NCBI RefSeq assembly: GCF_003610785.1
Contig: NZ_RAQQ01000012.1
Coordinates: forward strand, 142,967 to 206,966
Direction: 5' to 3'
DNA from: Micromonospora globbae
GTDB taxonomy: Bacteria; Actinomycetota; Actinomycetes; Mycobacteriales; Micromonosporaceae
Length of the DNA: 64,000 nt
Shown: one piece after another, positions 24,595 through 33,925 of the stretch
Layout: every line of letters begins with the position of its first letter
How positions within the stretch are numbered: the first letter of the stretch is position 1
Translations under genes and position numbers: made by a program
The notes under the pieces: generated by a model
The model's input: only the letters and a program-made list of their open reading frames with translations
The model's database searches: none
Told to the model about the DNA's origin: nothing

Positions 24595-27441
24595 ATGGCG
24601 GCACGGATCCAGCTCCCGACCGGGTGGGTGACCTTCGTGTTCACCGACATCGAGGGCTCGACCCGGCTGGCCCAGCTGCTCGGTCCGGACTACCGCCCCG
24701 TGCTCAGCGAACACCGCCGGCTGCTGCGCCGGACGCTCGCCGGGACGGGCGGCGCGGAGCTGCTCACCGAGGGCGACTCGTTCTTCCTCGCCTTCCCCGA
24801 CGCGACGGCCGCGCTGACCGCCTGCCTCACCGCCCAGCGGGCCCTGGCCAGCCACGACTGGCCCACGCCCGAGGCCGCGCCGCGCGTACGGATGGGTCTG
24901 CACACCGGCTACGCGGAACCGCGCGACGGCGAGTACGCGAGCCCGGAGGTGCACCGCGCGGCCCGGATCGCCGCGGCCGCGCACGGCGGCCAGGTGCTCT
25001 GCTCGGCGTCGACGGCCCGCCGCGCCGACCCGTTGCCCGCGGGCGCCTCCCTGCTCGACCTCGGCCTGCACCGGCTGCGCGGCTTCGACGACCGGGAACG
25101 CCTCTTCCAGCTGGTCGCTCCGGGGTTGGAGCGGCAGTTCCCGCGCCCGCGCACCGCCGACGCGGTGGCGCACAACCTGCCCACCCAGGTCACCTCGTTC
25201 ATCGGTCGGGAGACCGAACGCGCCGAGCTGCGCCGCCTCGTGGAGGAGCACCGGCTGGTGACCGTGCTCGGTGCGGGCGGCGCCGGCAAGACCCGGCTCG
25301 CCGTCGAGCTGGCCTCCGGCGTGGTCGAGGCGTACCCGGACGGCGTCTGGTTCGTCGACATCGCCGCGGTGACCGACCCGGGGCTGGTGGCGTTCGAGGT
25401 GGCGGCCGTGCTCGGCCTGCGGCCGGAGCCGGGCCGGCCGGTGGTGGACACCCTCGTGGAGTACGCGGCCGCCCGCCGGATGCTGATCCTGCTGGACACC
25501 TGCGACGCGCAGCCGGCCGCCTGCGCCGAGGTGATCGCCCGGCTGCTCGCCGGCGGGCGCGGGGTGCGGGTGCTGGCCACCAGCCGGGAGTCGTTCGGCC
25601 TGCCGGGGGAGGTGGTGTGGCGGATCCCGCCGCTCTCGGTCGAGCCGCGCGACGACGGCGCGGAGAGCGACGCCGTGGCGTTGCTGCTGGACCGCACCGC
25701 GGCGGCGCGGGGCGGCCGGCCGCCGGACCCGGCCGAGTCGGCGGACCTGCGCCGGGTGGTGCAACGCCTGGACGGGCTGCCGCTCGCCATCGAGCTGGCC
25801 GCCGCGCGGCTGCGGGTGCTCTCGGTCGGCCAGCTCGCCGAACGCCTCGACGACGTCCTCGGGACGCTGGACGCGGGCCGGGAGGACCCGGAGCCGCCGC
25901 CGGTGGACCGGGGCTGGATGGGCAACCAGCAGGACACGGTGGACCTGGTCGCCGCGGCGGCCGGCGCGTCCCCGCCGACCCCGGCGACCCGGGCCGTGCA
26001 GAAGTCGGCGACGGAGCGCCACCTCACCATGCAGGCCACCGTCACGTGGTCGTACCGGACCCTCGGGCCGCGGGCCGCCCGGCTGCTGCGGTGGATGTCC
26101 GTCTTCGCCGGTCCGGTGGACCTCGCGACGGTGGAGTGGTTGCTCGGTGACGACCCGCTCGACCCGCTCTCGGTGCTGGTGGACAAGTCGATGGTGCTCG
26201 CCGAGCCGCACGCCTCGGGCAGCACCTACCGGATGCTCGACCCGATCCGGGCGTACGCGGCCCGGCGGCTCGCCGAGGCGGGGGAGGAGCGGGCCGCCCG
26301 GGACCGGCACGTGGCCTGGTCGGCGCATGCCCTGGAGCGGGCGTACCTGGGCGCGGACGGTCGCCCGGTCACCCTGTCCCTCTACACGCTCGACCCGCTC
26401 GCCGGCGAGTTGCGGGCCGCGCTGCGCTGGTGCGCGACCGGTGGCAGCGCCGCGGCCGGCCTGCGTCTCGCGGGTGGCCTCGACCAGTGGTGGCGCGAAC
26501 GGGGACTGGCCCGGGAGGGGCGGCTGTGGCTGTTCCGGCTCTACGGGCGGATCGCCGAGACGGGTGAGCGGATCCCGGACGCGGAGCTGGCGGCGGCGTA
26601 CCACATGCACTCGCTGCACGCCGGGGCGGACGGTGAGTTCGCCGAGGAGCTGCGCTACTCGCAGCGCGCCGAGGCCGCGGCCCGGCAGGCGGGCGACGCC
26701 GGCCTGCTGGCCCGGGTGCTGGCCGGCCGGGCCGCGCCGCTGGTCGACATGGGACAGTTCGTCGAGGCCGAGCGGGTCTGCCGCGAGGTCATCGACTGGG
26801 CGCACGGCCAGGACGTGCTGGGCGACGCGCTGCTCGCCGTCTACAGCCTGGCCGAACTGCTCTGGCGCCGCGGTGCGCTGGACGAGGCGGCGGAGCTGCT
26901 CGGGGCCGCCCGCCCCGTGGAGGCGGCCCGGCCGCGCGAGCGGGGGCGGCGCTCGGTCGACATGCTGCTGGGCATGGTGGCGCTGGCCCGGGGCGATCTG
27001 ATCGCGGCGCACGAGCACCTGCTGGTGGCGTTGCGCTCGCGGATGAGCCACGGCTTCCACGGCCGGGCGTGCGACACGTTGAACGCCATCGCGGTGCGCT
27101 GCGCGGCCGGGGGAGACCTGCACCTCGCGGCTCGGCTCTTCGGTGCCGCCCAGGCGACCGGCGCCAACCTGCGCTGCACGACCGGCATCTACGGGGCGTA
27201 CTGGGCCGAGCAGCAGGCGGAGCTGCGCGCCCGGCTGGGCGACGCGGCCTTCGACGCCGCGTACGGGGAGGGGGCCGAGCTGAGCCTGGAGGAGGCGGCC
27301 GCGCTCGCGCTGGACGTCGAGCACCCCGACCTCGCCGCCGACTCCACGCGGTTCAGCACGCTGCCGACCCGCCTCGCGCCCCGCCAGGCCGCGCCGTCGG
27401 AACCGGACCGGCGGCCGGCGGGCCACAGCGAGCGCGCCTGA
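24595..27441 (+). CDS. Class III adenylate/guanylate cyclase fused to an NB-ARC/AAA ATPase regulator
   Basis: 948 residues from ATG 24595, set by GGAGG 8 bases upstream. The N-terminal cyclase homology domain (about 8-185) has VTFVFTDIEGSTRLAQLLG with the metal Asp, GDSFFLAFPDA, and RMGLHTGYAEPRDGEYASPEVHRAARI in parts. An STAND-type ATPase follows, with P-loop VTVLGAGGAGKTRLAVELA (about 222-240), Walker B MLILLDTCD, ATSRESFGLPGE and LPLAIELAAARLRVL. The C-terminal 400 residues are TPR-like helices. Many relatives end in a LuxR or have a BTAD DNA-binding part; none is visible here, so output may be cyclic nucleotide or protein contact. Confidence 0.88.
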   Translation: MAARIQLPTGWVTFVFTDIEGSTRLAQLLGPDYRPVLSEHRRLLRRTLAGTGGAELLTEGDSFFLAFPDATAALTACLTAQRALASHDWPTPEAAPRVRMGLHTGYAEPRDGEYASPEVHRAARIAAAAHGGQVLCSASTARRADPLPAGASLLDLGLHRLRGFDDRERLFQLVAPGLERQFPRPRTADAVAHNLPTQVTSFIGRETERAELRRLVEEHRLVTVLGAGGAGKTRLAVELASGVVEAYPDGVWFVDIAAVTDPGLVAFEVAAVLGLRPEPGRPVVDTLVEYAAARRMLILLDTCDAQPAACAEVIARLLAGGRGVRVLATSRESFGLPGEVVWRIPPLSVEPRDDGAESDAVALLLDRTAAARGGRPPDPAESADLRRVVQRLDGLPLAIELAAARLRVLSVGQLAERLDDVLGTLDAGREDPEPPPVDRGWMGNQQDTVDLVAAAAGASPPTPATRAVQKSATERHLTMQATVTWSYRTLGPRAARLLRWMSVFAGPVDLATVEWLLGDDPLDPLSVLVDKSMVLAEPHASGSTYRMLDPIRAYAARRLAEAGEERAARDRHVAWSAHALERAYLGADGRPVTLSLYTLDPLAGELRAALRWCATGGSAAAGLRLAGGLDQWWRERGLAREGRLWLFRLYGRIAETGERIPDAELAAAYHMHSLHAGADGEFAEELRYSQRAEAAARQAGDAGLLARVLAGRAAPLVDMGQFVEAERVCREVIDWAHGQDVLGDALLAVYSLAELLWRRGALDEAAELLGAARPVEAARPRERGRRSVDMLLGMVALARGDLIAAHEHLLVALRSRMSHGFHGRACDTLNAIAVRCAAGGDLHLAARLFGAAQATGANLRCTTGIYGAYWAEQQAELRARLGDAAFDAAYGEGAELSLEEAAALALDVEHPDLAADSTRFSTLPTRLAPRQAAPSEPDRRPAGHSERA

Positions 27442-27636
27442 CCGTACGGTGGGCGGGACGTCAGCGCCGGCGCCGGCGGCGAACCGCGCCGGCTCGGGGG
27501 TCGCCAGCCGGAGACGAGGCGGACGACGAATCCCGAGGCGGGACGACGAGTCCTGCGGCGGACCCGGGCCCGTGCGCCCCGTTCTCCCGGTGGCACGGGC
27601 CCGCGTCGCTGAGGGTGGACGGTGCGACCCGTCGGG

Positions 27637-28179
27637 TCAGGCGCGCAGCCCGGCCCGGCGCTCGGCGTCGGCCTTCATGGCGGCGGCGCGCTCGATGTCG
27701 GCCGGGTCCACGGCCGCCAGGGAGCCGAAGAGGCTGACGGCCTGGTAGTAGGTCCACGCCAGGCTGAGGCAGGCCGGGCGGACGACCGAGTTGTACGTGG
27801 CGCAGACCCGCTTGAGGTCCTCGTAGAAGGCGCTGTCCAGCCGGGGCTTGTTGGCCGGGAACTGGCCCATCGCCTTGTAGTTGCGGTAGCCGAAGTCGTG
27901 CCGGTAGCAGGAGAGTTCGAAGCGGAATCCGAGCGGGTTGTCCGGGCTCGACGAGCAGTAGTCGGTGGACCAGTCGAAGGCGTACTCGGCCCAGGGCGCC
28001 CGGTCCAGGCGGGCCGAGTTCCAGGCGGCGTAGCTGGTGGCGCTGGTCTGCGTCCATCCGGACAGGACGGTGAGCTTCTGTGTCGGGGTGACGGCGGCGG
28101 TGGCGGGGGAGGCGGCTCCCAGCGCGACGAGCAGCGCGAGCGCGCCCGAGGCGAGGAGCGTGGCGAGGCGTCTGGGCAC
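27637..28179 (-). CDS. Secreted prokaryotic phospholipase A2
   Basis: 180 residues. A signal peptide with a hydrophobic core at about 8-24 ends near ATAAVTP. The mature protein has the catalytic His-Asp in LSCYRHDFGYRNYK and Cys residues placed as in the Streptomyces violaceoruber PLA2 family (PF09056), which uses Ca2+ to cut the sn-2 ester of phospholipids. The Ca2+-loop part is in the FDWSTDYCSSSPDNPLGF region. The C-terminal 25 residues (DPADIERAAAMKADAERR) are an extra charged helix. Single gene, probably monocistronic. Confidence 0.9.
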   Translation of the reverse strand: MPRRLATLLASGALALLVALGAASPATAAVTPTQKLTVLSGWTQTSATSYAAWNSARLDRAPWAEYAFDWSTDYCSSSPDNPLGFRFELSCYRHDFGYRNYKAMGQFPANKPRLDSAFYEDLKRVCATYNSVVRPACLSLAWTYYQAVSLFGSLAAVDPADIERAAAMKADAERRAGLRA

Positions 28180-28310
28180 TGGTACCTCCGCGGGGGTGTG
28201 CGGGTGGGTGGTTACCGGCGGGTCACCGGATGCCCATCAGTGTCGATCGATGAATAGGCGTAGATCTTGCGCCTGGCCCGACGATTGGTGACATCCGTCG
28301 AAACAGACGA

Positions 28311-28341
28311 ATGCCCCGGGCGCGGGGCGCACCCGGGGCAT
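28311..28341 (-). terminator. Terminator hairpin after the GHL10 glycosidase-like gene
   Basis: Perfect 10-bp stem ATGCCCCGGG/CCCGGGGCAT with an 11-nt loop, 13 bases beyond the stop codon at 28355 (minus strand). Confidence 0.7.
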
Positions 28342-28354
28342 CCGACCGTTGCGG

Positions 28355-30019
28355 TCAGCGCAGCACGAAGGCCGGCGGGCTCGCCGGGCTCTCGTTGGCC
28401 AGCCGGTCGAGCGCGGTCACGTAGTACGTGTACCGCTTGCCCGGCTCGGCGGTCGTGTCCACCCAGGACTGGACCCGGCCGTCGGTGGCGCGGACGGTGT
28501 CGACCAGGTGGGTGGCGTCGGCGAAGTCGCACTTGCCGGCCAGCTTCACGCCGTCGAAGCGGTAGATCGCGTACGAGGTGGCGGTGCCGAGCGGTCCGAC
28601 ACCGTCGGCCGGCTGCTGCCAGCTCAGCCGGACCCCGTCGTCCTCGCGGACGGACCGGGTGACCACGGGCATCAGCAGCGGCTTCGCCGGCAGGTGCGAC
28701 ATGGTCGGGATCAGCGCCGGGCGGGAGTAGTGCTCGGCCGCGTAGATGTCGGTGGCGCCGAGCCGGTTGGCGCGCACCTGCACGGCCGAGAAGTGGATGT
28801 TGCCCTGGACCTCCGGGTACGACCGGTTGAGGGTCAGGTGGTCCGACAGCTCACGCGGGTTCATCCAGAACGACCCGTACGCCGGGTCGCCGCTCTTGTA
28901 GTCGGCCTGCCCGATGTAGAGCTGCACCCGGGTGCCCCGGACGGTCTCCGCCCACCAGGGCACCAGCCGCGCGTAGTCCGCCGCCGGGTACTGGCCGATG
29001 TACCAGTAGAGCTGCGGGACGATGTAGTCGATCCACTCCTCCTTGACCCACTTGCGGGTGTCGGCGGAGATGATGTCGTACGACTGGCTGCCGGTGGTGT
29101 CCGAGCCGAGCGGGTCGGCGGACTTGTTCCGCCAGATGCCGAACGGGCTGACGCCGAACTTCACCCAGGGCTTGACAAGCTTGATCTTGGCGTTCATCTC
29201 CTGGATCAGCAGGTTGATGTTGTCCCGCCGCCAGTCAGCCTTGTCGGTGAAGCCGCGGTTGTACTGGGCGAAGGTGGCGTCGTCCGGGTACTGGTGGGTG
29301 CCGCTCGGGTACGGGTAGAAGTAGTCGTCGAAGTGGACGGCGTCGATGTCGTACCGCTTCACCGCGTCCATCATCGCGGTCTCGACGAACTCGCGGACCT
29401 CGGGGATGCCGGGGTTGTAGTAGAGCCGGCTGCCGGCGACGCCGGCCGGCGGGTACGCGAACACCCAGTCCGGGTGCTGTCGGGCCGGGTGGTTCGGGGC
29501 CAGCTTCGAGATGTCCGCGCCGGCGCCGCCGGGGGCCGGCATCGAGACGCGGTACGGGTTCATCCAGGCGTGGAACTCCAGGTTCCGCTTGTGCGACTCC
29601 TCCACGAGGAACGCCAGCGGGTCCCAGCCCGGGTCCTGCCCGCGGACGCCCGTCAGGTACTCCGACCAGGGCTCGTGCGGGGACGGCCAGAACGCGTCGG
29701 CGGTGGGGCGGACCTGGACCACGACGGCGTTGTGGTTCAGCCGCTCGGCCAGGTCGAGCCATTCGAGGTACTCGGCCTTCTGGCGGGCGACCTGATCGGG
29801 CGCGGTCTGGGACGCCTTGCTCGGCCAGTCGATGTTGGTGACGGAGGCGATCCACAGCGCCCGGAACTGCCGCTTCGGGGTGGCGGGATCGGTGGTGCAG
29901 GCAGCGGTGGCGGTGGTGGCACCCGCCGCGTCGGGCGTGGCGGACGCGGGGGTGGCGGCGACGAGCGCGCCGAGCAGCGCCGCGGCCAGCCCGGCCGCGC
30001 CGAGCCGAGTTGCCTTCAT
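28355..30019 (-). CDS. Secreted family 10-like glycosyl hydrolase (GHL10/UPF0748, YngK-like)
   Basis: 554 residues from ATG 30019 with GAAGGGA upstream. A signal peptide (about 1-30) ends near TPASATP. The GHL10 domain starts RQFRALWIASVTNIDWPSK and continues through VVVQVRPTADAFWPS, EFHAWMNPYRVS, YNPGIPEVREFV, DIDAVHFDDYFYPYPSGT and DYIVPQLYW (to about 440), a TIM-barrel pattern. The C-terminal 110 residues look fibronectin-III-like (VRLSWQQPADG, YTYYVTALDRLANES). Relatives in this DUF187 group are thought to act on cell-wall or peptidoglycan-linked glycans; the substrate is unproven. The pair EFHAW/HFDDY probably forms the active site. Confidence 0.88.
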   Translation of the reverse strand: MKATRLGAAGLAAALLGALVAATPASATPDAAGATTATAACTTDPATPKRQFRALWIASVTNIDWPSKASQTAPDQVARQKAEYLEWLDLAERLNHNAVVVQVRPTADAFWPSPHEPWSEYLTGVRGQDPGWDPLAFLVEESHKRNLEFHAWMNPYRVSMPAPGGAGADISKLAPNHPARQHPDWVFAYPPAGVAGSRLYYNPGIPEVREFVETAMMDAVKRYDIDAVHFDDYFYPYPSGTHQYPDDATFAQYNRGFTDKADWRRDNINLLIQEMNAKIKLVKPWVKFGVSPFGIWRNKSADPLGSDTTGSQSYDIISADTRKWVKEEWIDYIVPQLYWYIGQYPAADYARLVPWWAETVRGTRVQLYIGQADYKSGDPAYGSFWMNPRELSDHLTLNRSYPEVQGNIHFSAVQVRANRLGATDIYAAEHYSRPALIPTMSHLPAKPLLMPVVTRSVREDDGVRLSWQQPADGVGPLGTATSYAIYRFDGVKLAGKCDFADATHLVDTVRATDGRVQSWVDTTAEPGKRYTYYVTALDRLANESPASPPAFVLR

Positions 30020-30100
30020 GGGTGTGTCCCTTCGTTGGGGCTCCCGTGCAGGGTTCATCGCGGCGCCTTCGGCAAGATTCGCCGCCGGCTATTTGCCGCT

Positions 30101-30119
30101 GGTAGGAAATTTTCATACC
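30101..30119. promoter_or_regulatory. Candidate operator GGTAnGAAAnTTTCnTACC
   Basis: A 19-base dyad (one base pair off perfect symmetry) about 80-100 bases upstream of the GHL10 gene. It lies in an unusually AT-rich patch of the 346-base gap 30020-30365. GAAAnTTTC dyads control some polysaccharide-degradation genes in Streptomyces; the cognate regulator is not in this window as far as I can tell. Confidence 0.4.
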
Positions 30120-30365
30120 GTACGCGTCCGCGCAAGTGTCTGCGCAGGTTCTGTCCGTCCGTCCGATGCCCGCCCCCGGCCGCCGGCCGTCCCGTTCCGC
30201 CCACCGGCCGCCCGATCGTGCCGGATTCACCCGTCCCGGCGGCACGCCCCGTGACCTGCCCCGACAGGCGTGGCGCACGGTGGTTGGCGGTGACGCGCAC
30301 GGGGTAGCAACGCCGGTCACCGGCCGCCACGGGGGTGGCCGCACGGTGGGAGGGGTGAGAGCGCG

Positions 30366-31865
30366 GTGTCCGTGCTGCGTACGAAACCGATCAAGGACGT
30401 GCTCGCCCAGGGCGAGGCGGACGGTGCCGACGAGCGGCCCCGGCTGAGGAGACGGCTCGGCGCCCTCGACCTCACGGGTTTCGGCATCGGCATCGTGATC
30501 GGCACCGGCATCTTCACGCTGACCGGGATCGAGGCCCGCGACAACGCCGGACCCGGTGTGGTGATCTCCTTCGCCATCGGCGGCGTGGTCGCCCTGCTCG
30601 CCGCGCTCTGCTACGCCGAACTCGCCTCCAGCGTCCCGACCGCCGGCAGCGCCTACACCTACGCGTACGCCACCATGGGCGAGATCGTCGCCTGGATCAT
30701 CGGCTGGGACCTGCTGCTGGAGTTCGCGCTCGGCGCGGCGGTGGTCGCCCGGGGCTGGTCGGGCTACCTGGCCGAACTCTTCAACCTCCCGGCCGCCTGG
30801 TTCGGTGAGGAGGGCAGCGTCGTCAACCTCGGCGCGATCGCCATCGTGCTGGTCCTCGGCGTGATCGGCATCGTGGGCATCCGGGAGTCCGCCCGGGTGA
30901 CGAACCTGCTGGTGCTGGTCAAGGTGGCGATCTGCGTGTTCGTGGTGGTCGCCGGGCTCTTCTTCGTCAAGGCCGCCAACCTCACCCCGTTCATCCCGCC
31001 GGCCGAGCCGGCCTCCGGGGGCGAGGACGGCATCCGGCAGCCCGTCACCCAGGCCATCTTCGGTCTGGAACCCTCGGTCTTCGGGTTCGTCGGGGTGCTC
31101 AGCGCCGCCGCGGTGGTCTTCTTCGCGTACACCGGCTTCGAGGCCGTGGCCAACCTCGGCGAGGAGACCCGCAAGCCGCGGCGCGACCTGCCGTTGGGGC
31201 TGCTCGGCACGTTGCTGGTCTCGACCGTGCTCTACATCGGCGTCTCGCTCGTGGTCGTCGGCATGGTGCCGTACACCGAGATCGACCGGGGCGCGCCGAT
31301 CGCCGCGGCCTTCACGTCGGTCGGCGCCGGGTGGGCCGCGACGCTCGTCTCGATCGCCGCGGTCGCCGGCCTGACCAGCGTGATCCTGGTCGACCTCGTG
31401 GCCATGGGCCGGATCGGCTTCGCCATCTCCCGCGACGGGCTGATCCCGCCGTCGATCGCCAAGGTGCATCCGCGCTGGGGCACCCCGTACCGCATCTCCG
31501 GGATCATGACGATCGGCGTCGCCCTGCTGGCCGGCCTGCTCCCGCTCTCCGCCCTCGCCGACCTGGTGAGCATCGGCGCGCTGTGCGCGTTCGTGCTCGT
31601 GTCGGTCGCCGTGCCGATCCTGCGCCGGACCCGTCCGAACCTGGAGCGGCCCTTCCGGGTGCCGTTCTCGCCGGTGCTGCCGATCGTCTCGGCGCTGGCC
31701 TGCCTCTACCTGATGCTCAACCTCTCGGTCGAGACCTGGCTGCGCTTCCTGGCCTGGATGCTGGTCGGCGGGCTGATCTACTTCGGCTACGGCTACCGCC
31801 GCAACCGCCTCGCCGTCCGCGAGGCGTCCCGCGCCCCGCAGCCCCGCGAGCCCGTCGGGAGCTGA
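30366..31865 (+). CDS. APC family amino-acid permease (cationic amino acid transporter type)
   Basis: 499 residues, 12 or more membrane helices. The first helix carries the APC signature FGIGIVIGTGIFTLTGIEA (unwound Gly-rich substrate site). Helix 6 has VVFFAYTGFEAVANLGEETRKPRRDLPLGLLG, the amphipathic loop typical of CAT/YfnA proteins. The C-terminal LERPFRVPFSPVLPIVSALACLYLMLNL matches the AA_permease_C extension. It probably exchanges or imports amino acids, possibly cationic. GTG start with GGGAGGGG about 10 bases upstream. Ends at a strong bidirectional terminator. Confidence 0.9.
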   Translation: MSVLRTKPIKDVLAQGEADGADERPRLRRRLGALDLTGFGIGIVIGTGIFTLTGIEARDNAGPGVVISFAIGGVVALLAALCYAELASSVPTAGSAYTYAYATMGEIVAWIIGWDLLLEFALGAAVVARGWSGYLAELFNLPAAWFGEEGSVVNLGAIAIVLVLGVIGIVGIRESARVTNLLVLVKVAICVFVVVAGLFFVKAANLTPFIPPAEPASGGEDGIRQPVTQAIFGLEPSVFGFVGVLSAAAVVFFAYTGFEAVANLGEETRKPRRDLPLGLLGTLLVSTVLYIGVSLVVVGMVPYTEIDRGAPIAAAFTSVGAGWAATLVSIAAVAGLTSVILVDLVAMGRIGFAISRDGLIPPSIAKVHPRWGTPYRISGIMTIGVALLAGLLPLSALADLVSIGALCAFVLVSVAVPILRRTRPNLERPFRVPFSPVLPIVSALACLYLMLNLSVETWLRFLAWMLVGGLIYFGYGYRRNRLAVREASRAPQPREPVGS

Positions 31866-31883
31866 CCCCCGCGTATCCACGAG

Positions 31884-31919
31884 AGAGAGCGGCTGTCCCG
31901 CGCCGGACAGCCGCTCTCT
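31884..31919. terminator. Bidirectional terminator between convergent genes
   Basis: Perfect 15-bp stem (AGAGAGCGGCTGTCC and its complement) with loop CGCGCC, 19 bases after the permease stop and 73 bases beyond the GH43 stop on the other strand. Confidence 0.8.
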
Positions 31920-31949
31920 GCGCGCGTGTGGCCGCTCTCTGCGCGCGTG
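31911..31949. repeat. Duplicated 18-mer at the terminator
   Basis: CCGCTCTCTGCGCGCGTG occurs at 31911-31928 and again at 31932-31949. The right half of the terminator stem has been duplicated with its flank. Confidence 0.7.
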
Positions 31950-31991
31950 CCGCGCGACGGCCGGGCTTCGCCGCGCGACGCGACGGCCCGG

Positions 31992-33029
31992 TCAGGGACG
32001 CGGCTGGGGCGTGGCCGTCGGACCCTTCACGACGGGCCGGCCGTCGGACCAGACCACCTCGTCGAGCCACGTCTGCCGGCCCGGGTCGACGCTGCCCTCC
32101 TGGCCCGGCGGCCAGGCGTGGTAGAGCAGCCACGTCCGGCCGTCCTTCACGACCATCGAGGCGTGCCCCGGGCCGGAGGCGACGTCGTTGGTCCTCAGGA
32201 TCGGGTTCTCCGGCGCCTTCACGCACGGGCCGGCGGGTGACTCGCAGACCGCGTACCCCTCGGCGTACTCGGCCCTGTCGTACGCGTTCGCGGCGAAGAA
32301 CAGGTACAGCTTCCCGTCCTGCCGGTGGAGGAACGGCCCCTCGATGAGGGTTCCCTCCCACGGCTCGGTCTGCCTGAGCAGCTTCGTCGGCTCGCCGACC
32401 AGGCTCAGCCCGTCCGGCGAGAGACGCTGCGACCAGATCCAGGTGTCCACCCCGATGGCGTTGCCGTCGTTCTTCCACAGCAGCCAGAGCGTGCCGTCGG
32501 TGTCCCGGAACGGGCTGGCGTCGATCGCCCCGCCGAGGTCGGCCTGGCAGATCAGCGGCCCGTCCGAGTCGTCCCGGTACGGCCCCTGCGGCGCGGTCGC
32601 CACCGCCCGCCCCACGCACTGCCGGCCCGACTCGCGGCCGGCGACCGTGTAGTAGAGCACGAAGCGGTCGGGGGCGAGCTGGATGGCCTCGGGCGCCCAC
32701 GTCTTTCCGGCGTCCGCCCAGTCCGACAGCTCCGGCAGGGCGTCACCGGCCGGCGTCCAGTCGACGAGGTCCGGTGACGTGTGCACCGGGACGTTCCGGC
32801 CGCCCGTGTTCGTGTGGAACAGGTACCAGGTGTCGCCGACCCGGATCGCCTGCGGGTCGGGGGCGTCGGTCCGGATGACCGGGTTGGTGAACATGCTCGG
32901 GTCGCTCCCCGTACTCGTCGGTGTGGCTTTCTGCTCGTCCCCGCAGCCGGCGACGAGCGCGGCGGCGGCGAGCAGCGCGGCGGAGAGGACCGCCGCCGCG
33001 CCGCGTCGCCGGACGGTACCGGCCGTCAT
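31992..33029 (-). CDS. GH43 family lipoprotein (arabinosidase/xylosidase-like)
   Basis: 345 residues from ATG 33029, overlapping the stop of the permease gene (ATGA). Lipoprotein signal LLAAAALVAGCGDEQ with lipobox Cys at about 29. The GH43 five-bladed propeller shows the base Asp in VIRTDAPDPQAIRVGDTWYLF, the pKa-modulating Asp in GGAIDASPFRD and the acid Glu in GTLIEGPFLHR. Expected to remove arabinose or xylose from side chains or oligosaccharides outside the membrane. Last gene of the arabinan operon; supplies sugars to the ABC importer encoded just before it. Confidence 0.9.
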   Translation of the reverse strand: MTAGTVRRRGAAAVLSAALLAAAALVAGCGDEQKATPTSTGSDPSMFTNPVIRTDAPDPQAIRVGDTWYLFHTNTGGRNVPVHTSPDLVDWTPAGDALPELSDWADAGKTWAPEAIQLAPDRFVLYYTVAGRESGRQCVGRAVATAPQGPYRDDSDGPLICQADLGGAIDASPFRDTDGTLWLLWKNDGNAIGVDTWIWSQRLSPDGLSLVGEPTKLLRQTEPWEGTLIEGPFLHRQDGKLYLFFAANAYDRAEYAEGYAVCESPAGPCVKAPENPILRTNDVASGPGHASMVVKDGRTWLLYHAWPPGQEGSVDPGRQTWLDEVVWSDGRPVVKGPTATPQPRP

Positions 33030-33916
33030 CCCTTCAGGCCGCTGCGGGAGACGCCCTGGATGATGTGCCGCTGGGCGAGCACGAAGAGGATCAGCACCGG
33101 CACGCTGGCCAGCACCGCCCCCGCCATGATCACCGGATAGTCGGTCACGTAGGAGCCCTGGAGCAGGCCGAGGCCCGGCGGCAGGGTCAGCTGCTCCGGG
33201 CTGAACAGCACGAAGATCGGCCAGAGGAAGTCGTTCCAGTTGGTGAGGAACGACAGCACCGCCAGCGTGGCCAGTGCGGGCTTCGACAGCGGCAGCACCA
33301 CCCGGTAGAAGATCTGCCACTGGTTCGCCCCGTCCAGCACCGCGGCCTCCTCCAGCTCCCGGGGCAGGGAGAGGAAGAACTGCCGCAGGAAGAACACGCC
33401 GAACGCGCTGGCCGCGCCGGGCACCACCACCACGGTGAGGGTGTCGATCCAGTTCAGCGTGTCGACGATCAGGAAGTTCGGGATGATCAGCGAGGTCGGC
33501 GGGATGAAGAGCGTCCCGACGATGAGCGCGAAGCTCACCCCACGGCCGCGGAACCGCATCCGGGCCAGGGCGTACGCGGCCATCGACGCGGTCACCAGCA
33601 CCAGCAGCGAGTGCAGGGTGGCCGCCAGCATGCTGTTGAGGAACCAGCGCAGCACGGGGTTGGCCGAGTTGTCGAGGATCTGCTCGTAGCCGTAACCCGA
33701 GATCGGGTCGGGCAGCCAGGTCGGTGGGATCCGCTGGGCGCCGTCGTAGGTCTTCAGCGAGGTGATGACCATCCACACCAGCGGGGTCAGGAAGACCAGG
33801 GTGAGGGCCACCAGGATGGCGTAGAGCACGGTGCGCCGCAGCGCCGTGCCCGGGCGGCCGTCGCGCGTGGGAGCGGTCGCCGGGACGTGCGGGGTACGCG
33901 TGGGCGTCGTCGTCAT
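33026..33916 (-). CDS. Sugar ABC transporter permease (MalG type)
   Basis: 296 residues with six membrane helices and the inner-membrane EAA loop LPRELEEAAVLDGANQWQIFYRVVLPLSKPAL (in parts, about 185-215), which contacts the ATPase. N-terminal 25 residues are hydrophilic. It pairs with the permease upstream (9-base gap). No ATPase gene is present in the operon, so a shared MsiK-type ATPase encoded elsewhere is likely, as is common for actinomycete CUT1 sugar systems. Confidence 0.95.
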   Translation of the reverse strand: MTTTPTRTPHVPATAPTRDGRPGTALRRTVLYAILVALTLVFLTPLVWMVITSLKTYDGAQRIPPTWLPDPISGYGYEQILDNSANPVLRWFLNSMLAATLHSLLVLVTASMAAYALARMRFRGRGVSFALIVGTLFIPPTSLIIPNFLIVDTLNWIDTLTVVVVPGAASAFGVFFLRQFFLSLPRELEEAAVLDGANQWQIFYRVVLPLSKPALATLAVLSFLTNWNDFLWPIFVLFSPEQLTLPPGLGLLQGSYVTDYPVIMAGAVLASVPVLILFVLAQRHIIQGVSRSGLKG

Positions 33917-33925
33917 GGCGGTCCC

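Noticed and set aside
24574..27426. 950-codon minus-strand frame
   Set aside because: Exact shadow of the cyclase-ATPase gene; no motifs and low-complexity Arg/His/Gln composition.
29235..31880. 881-codon minus-strand frame
   Set aside because: Crosses two real genes and the gap between them; its sequence is the translation of antisense DNA without similarity.
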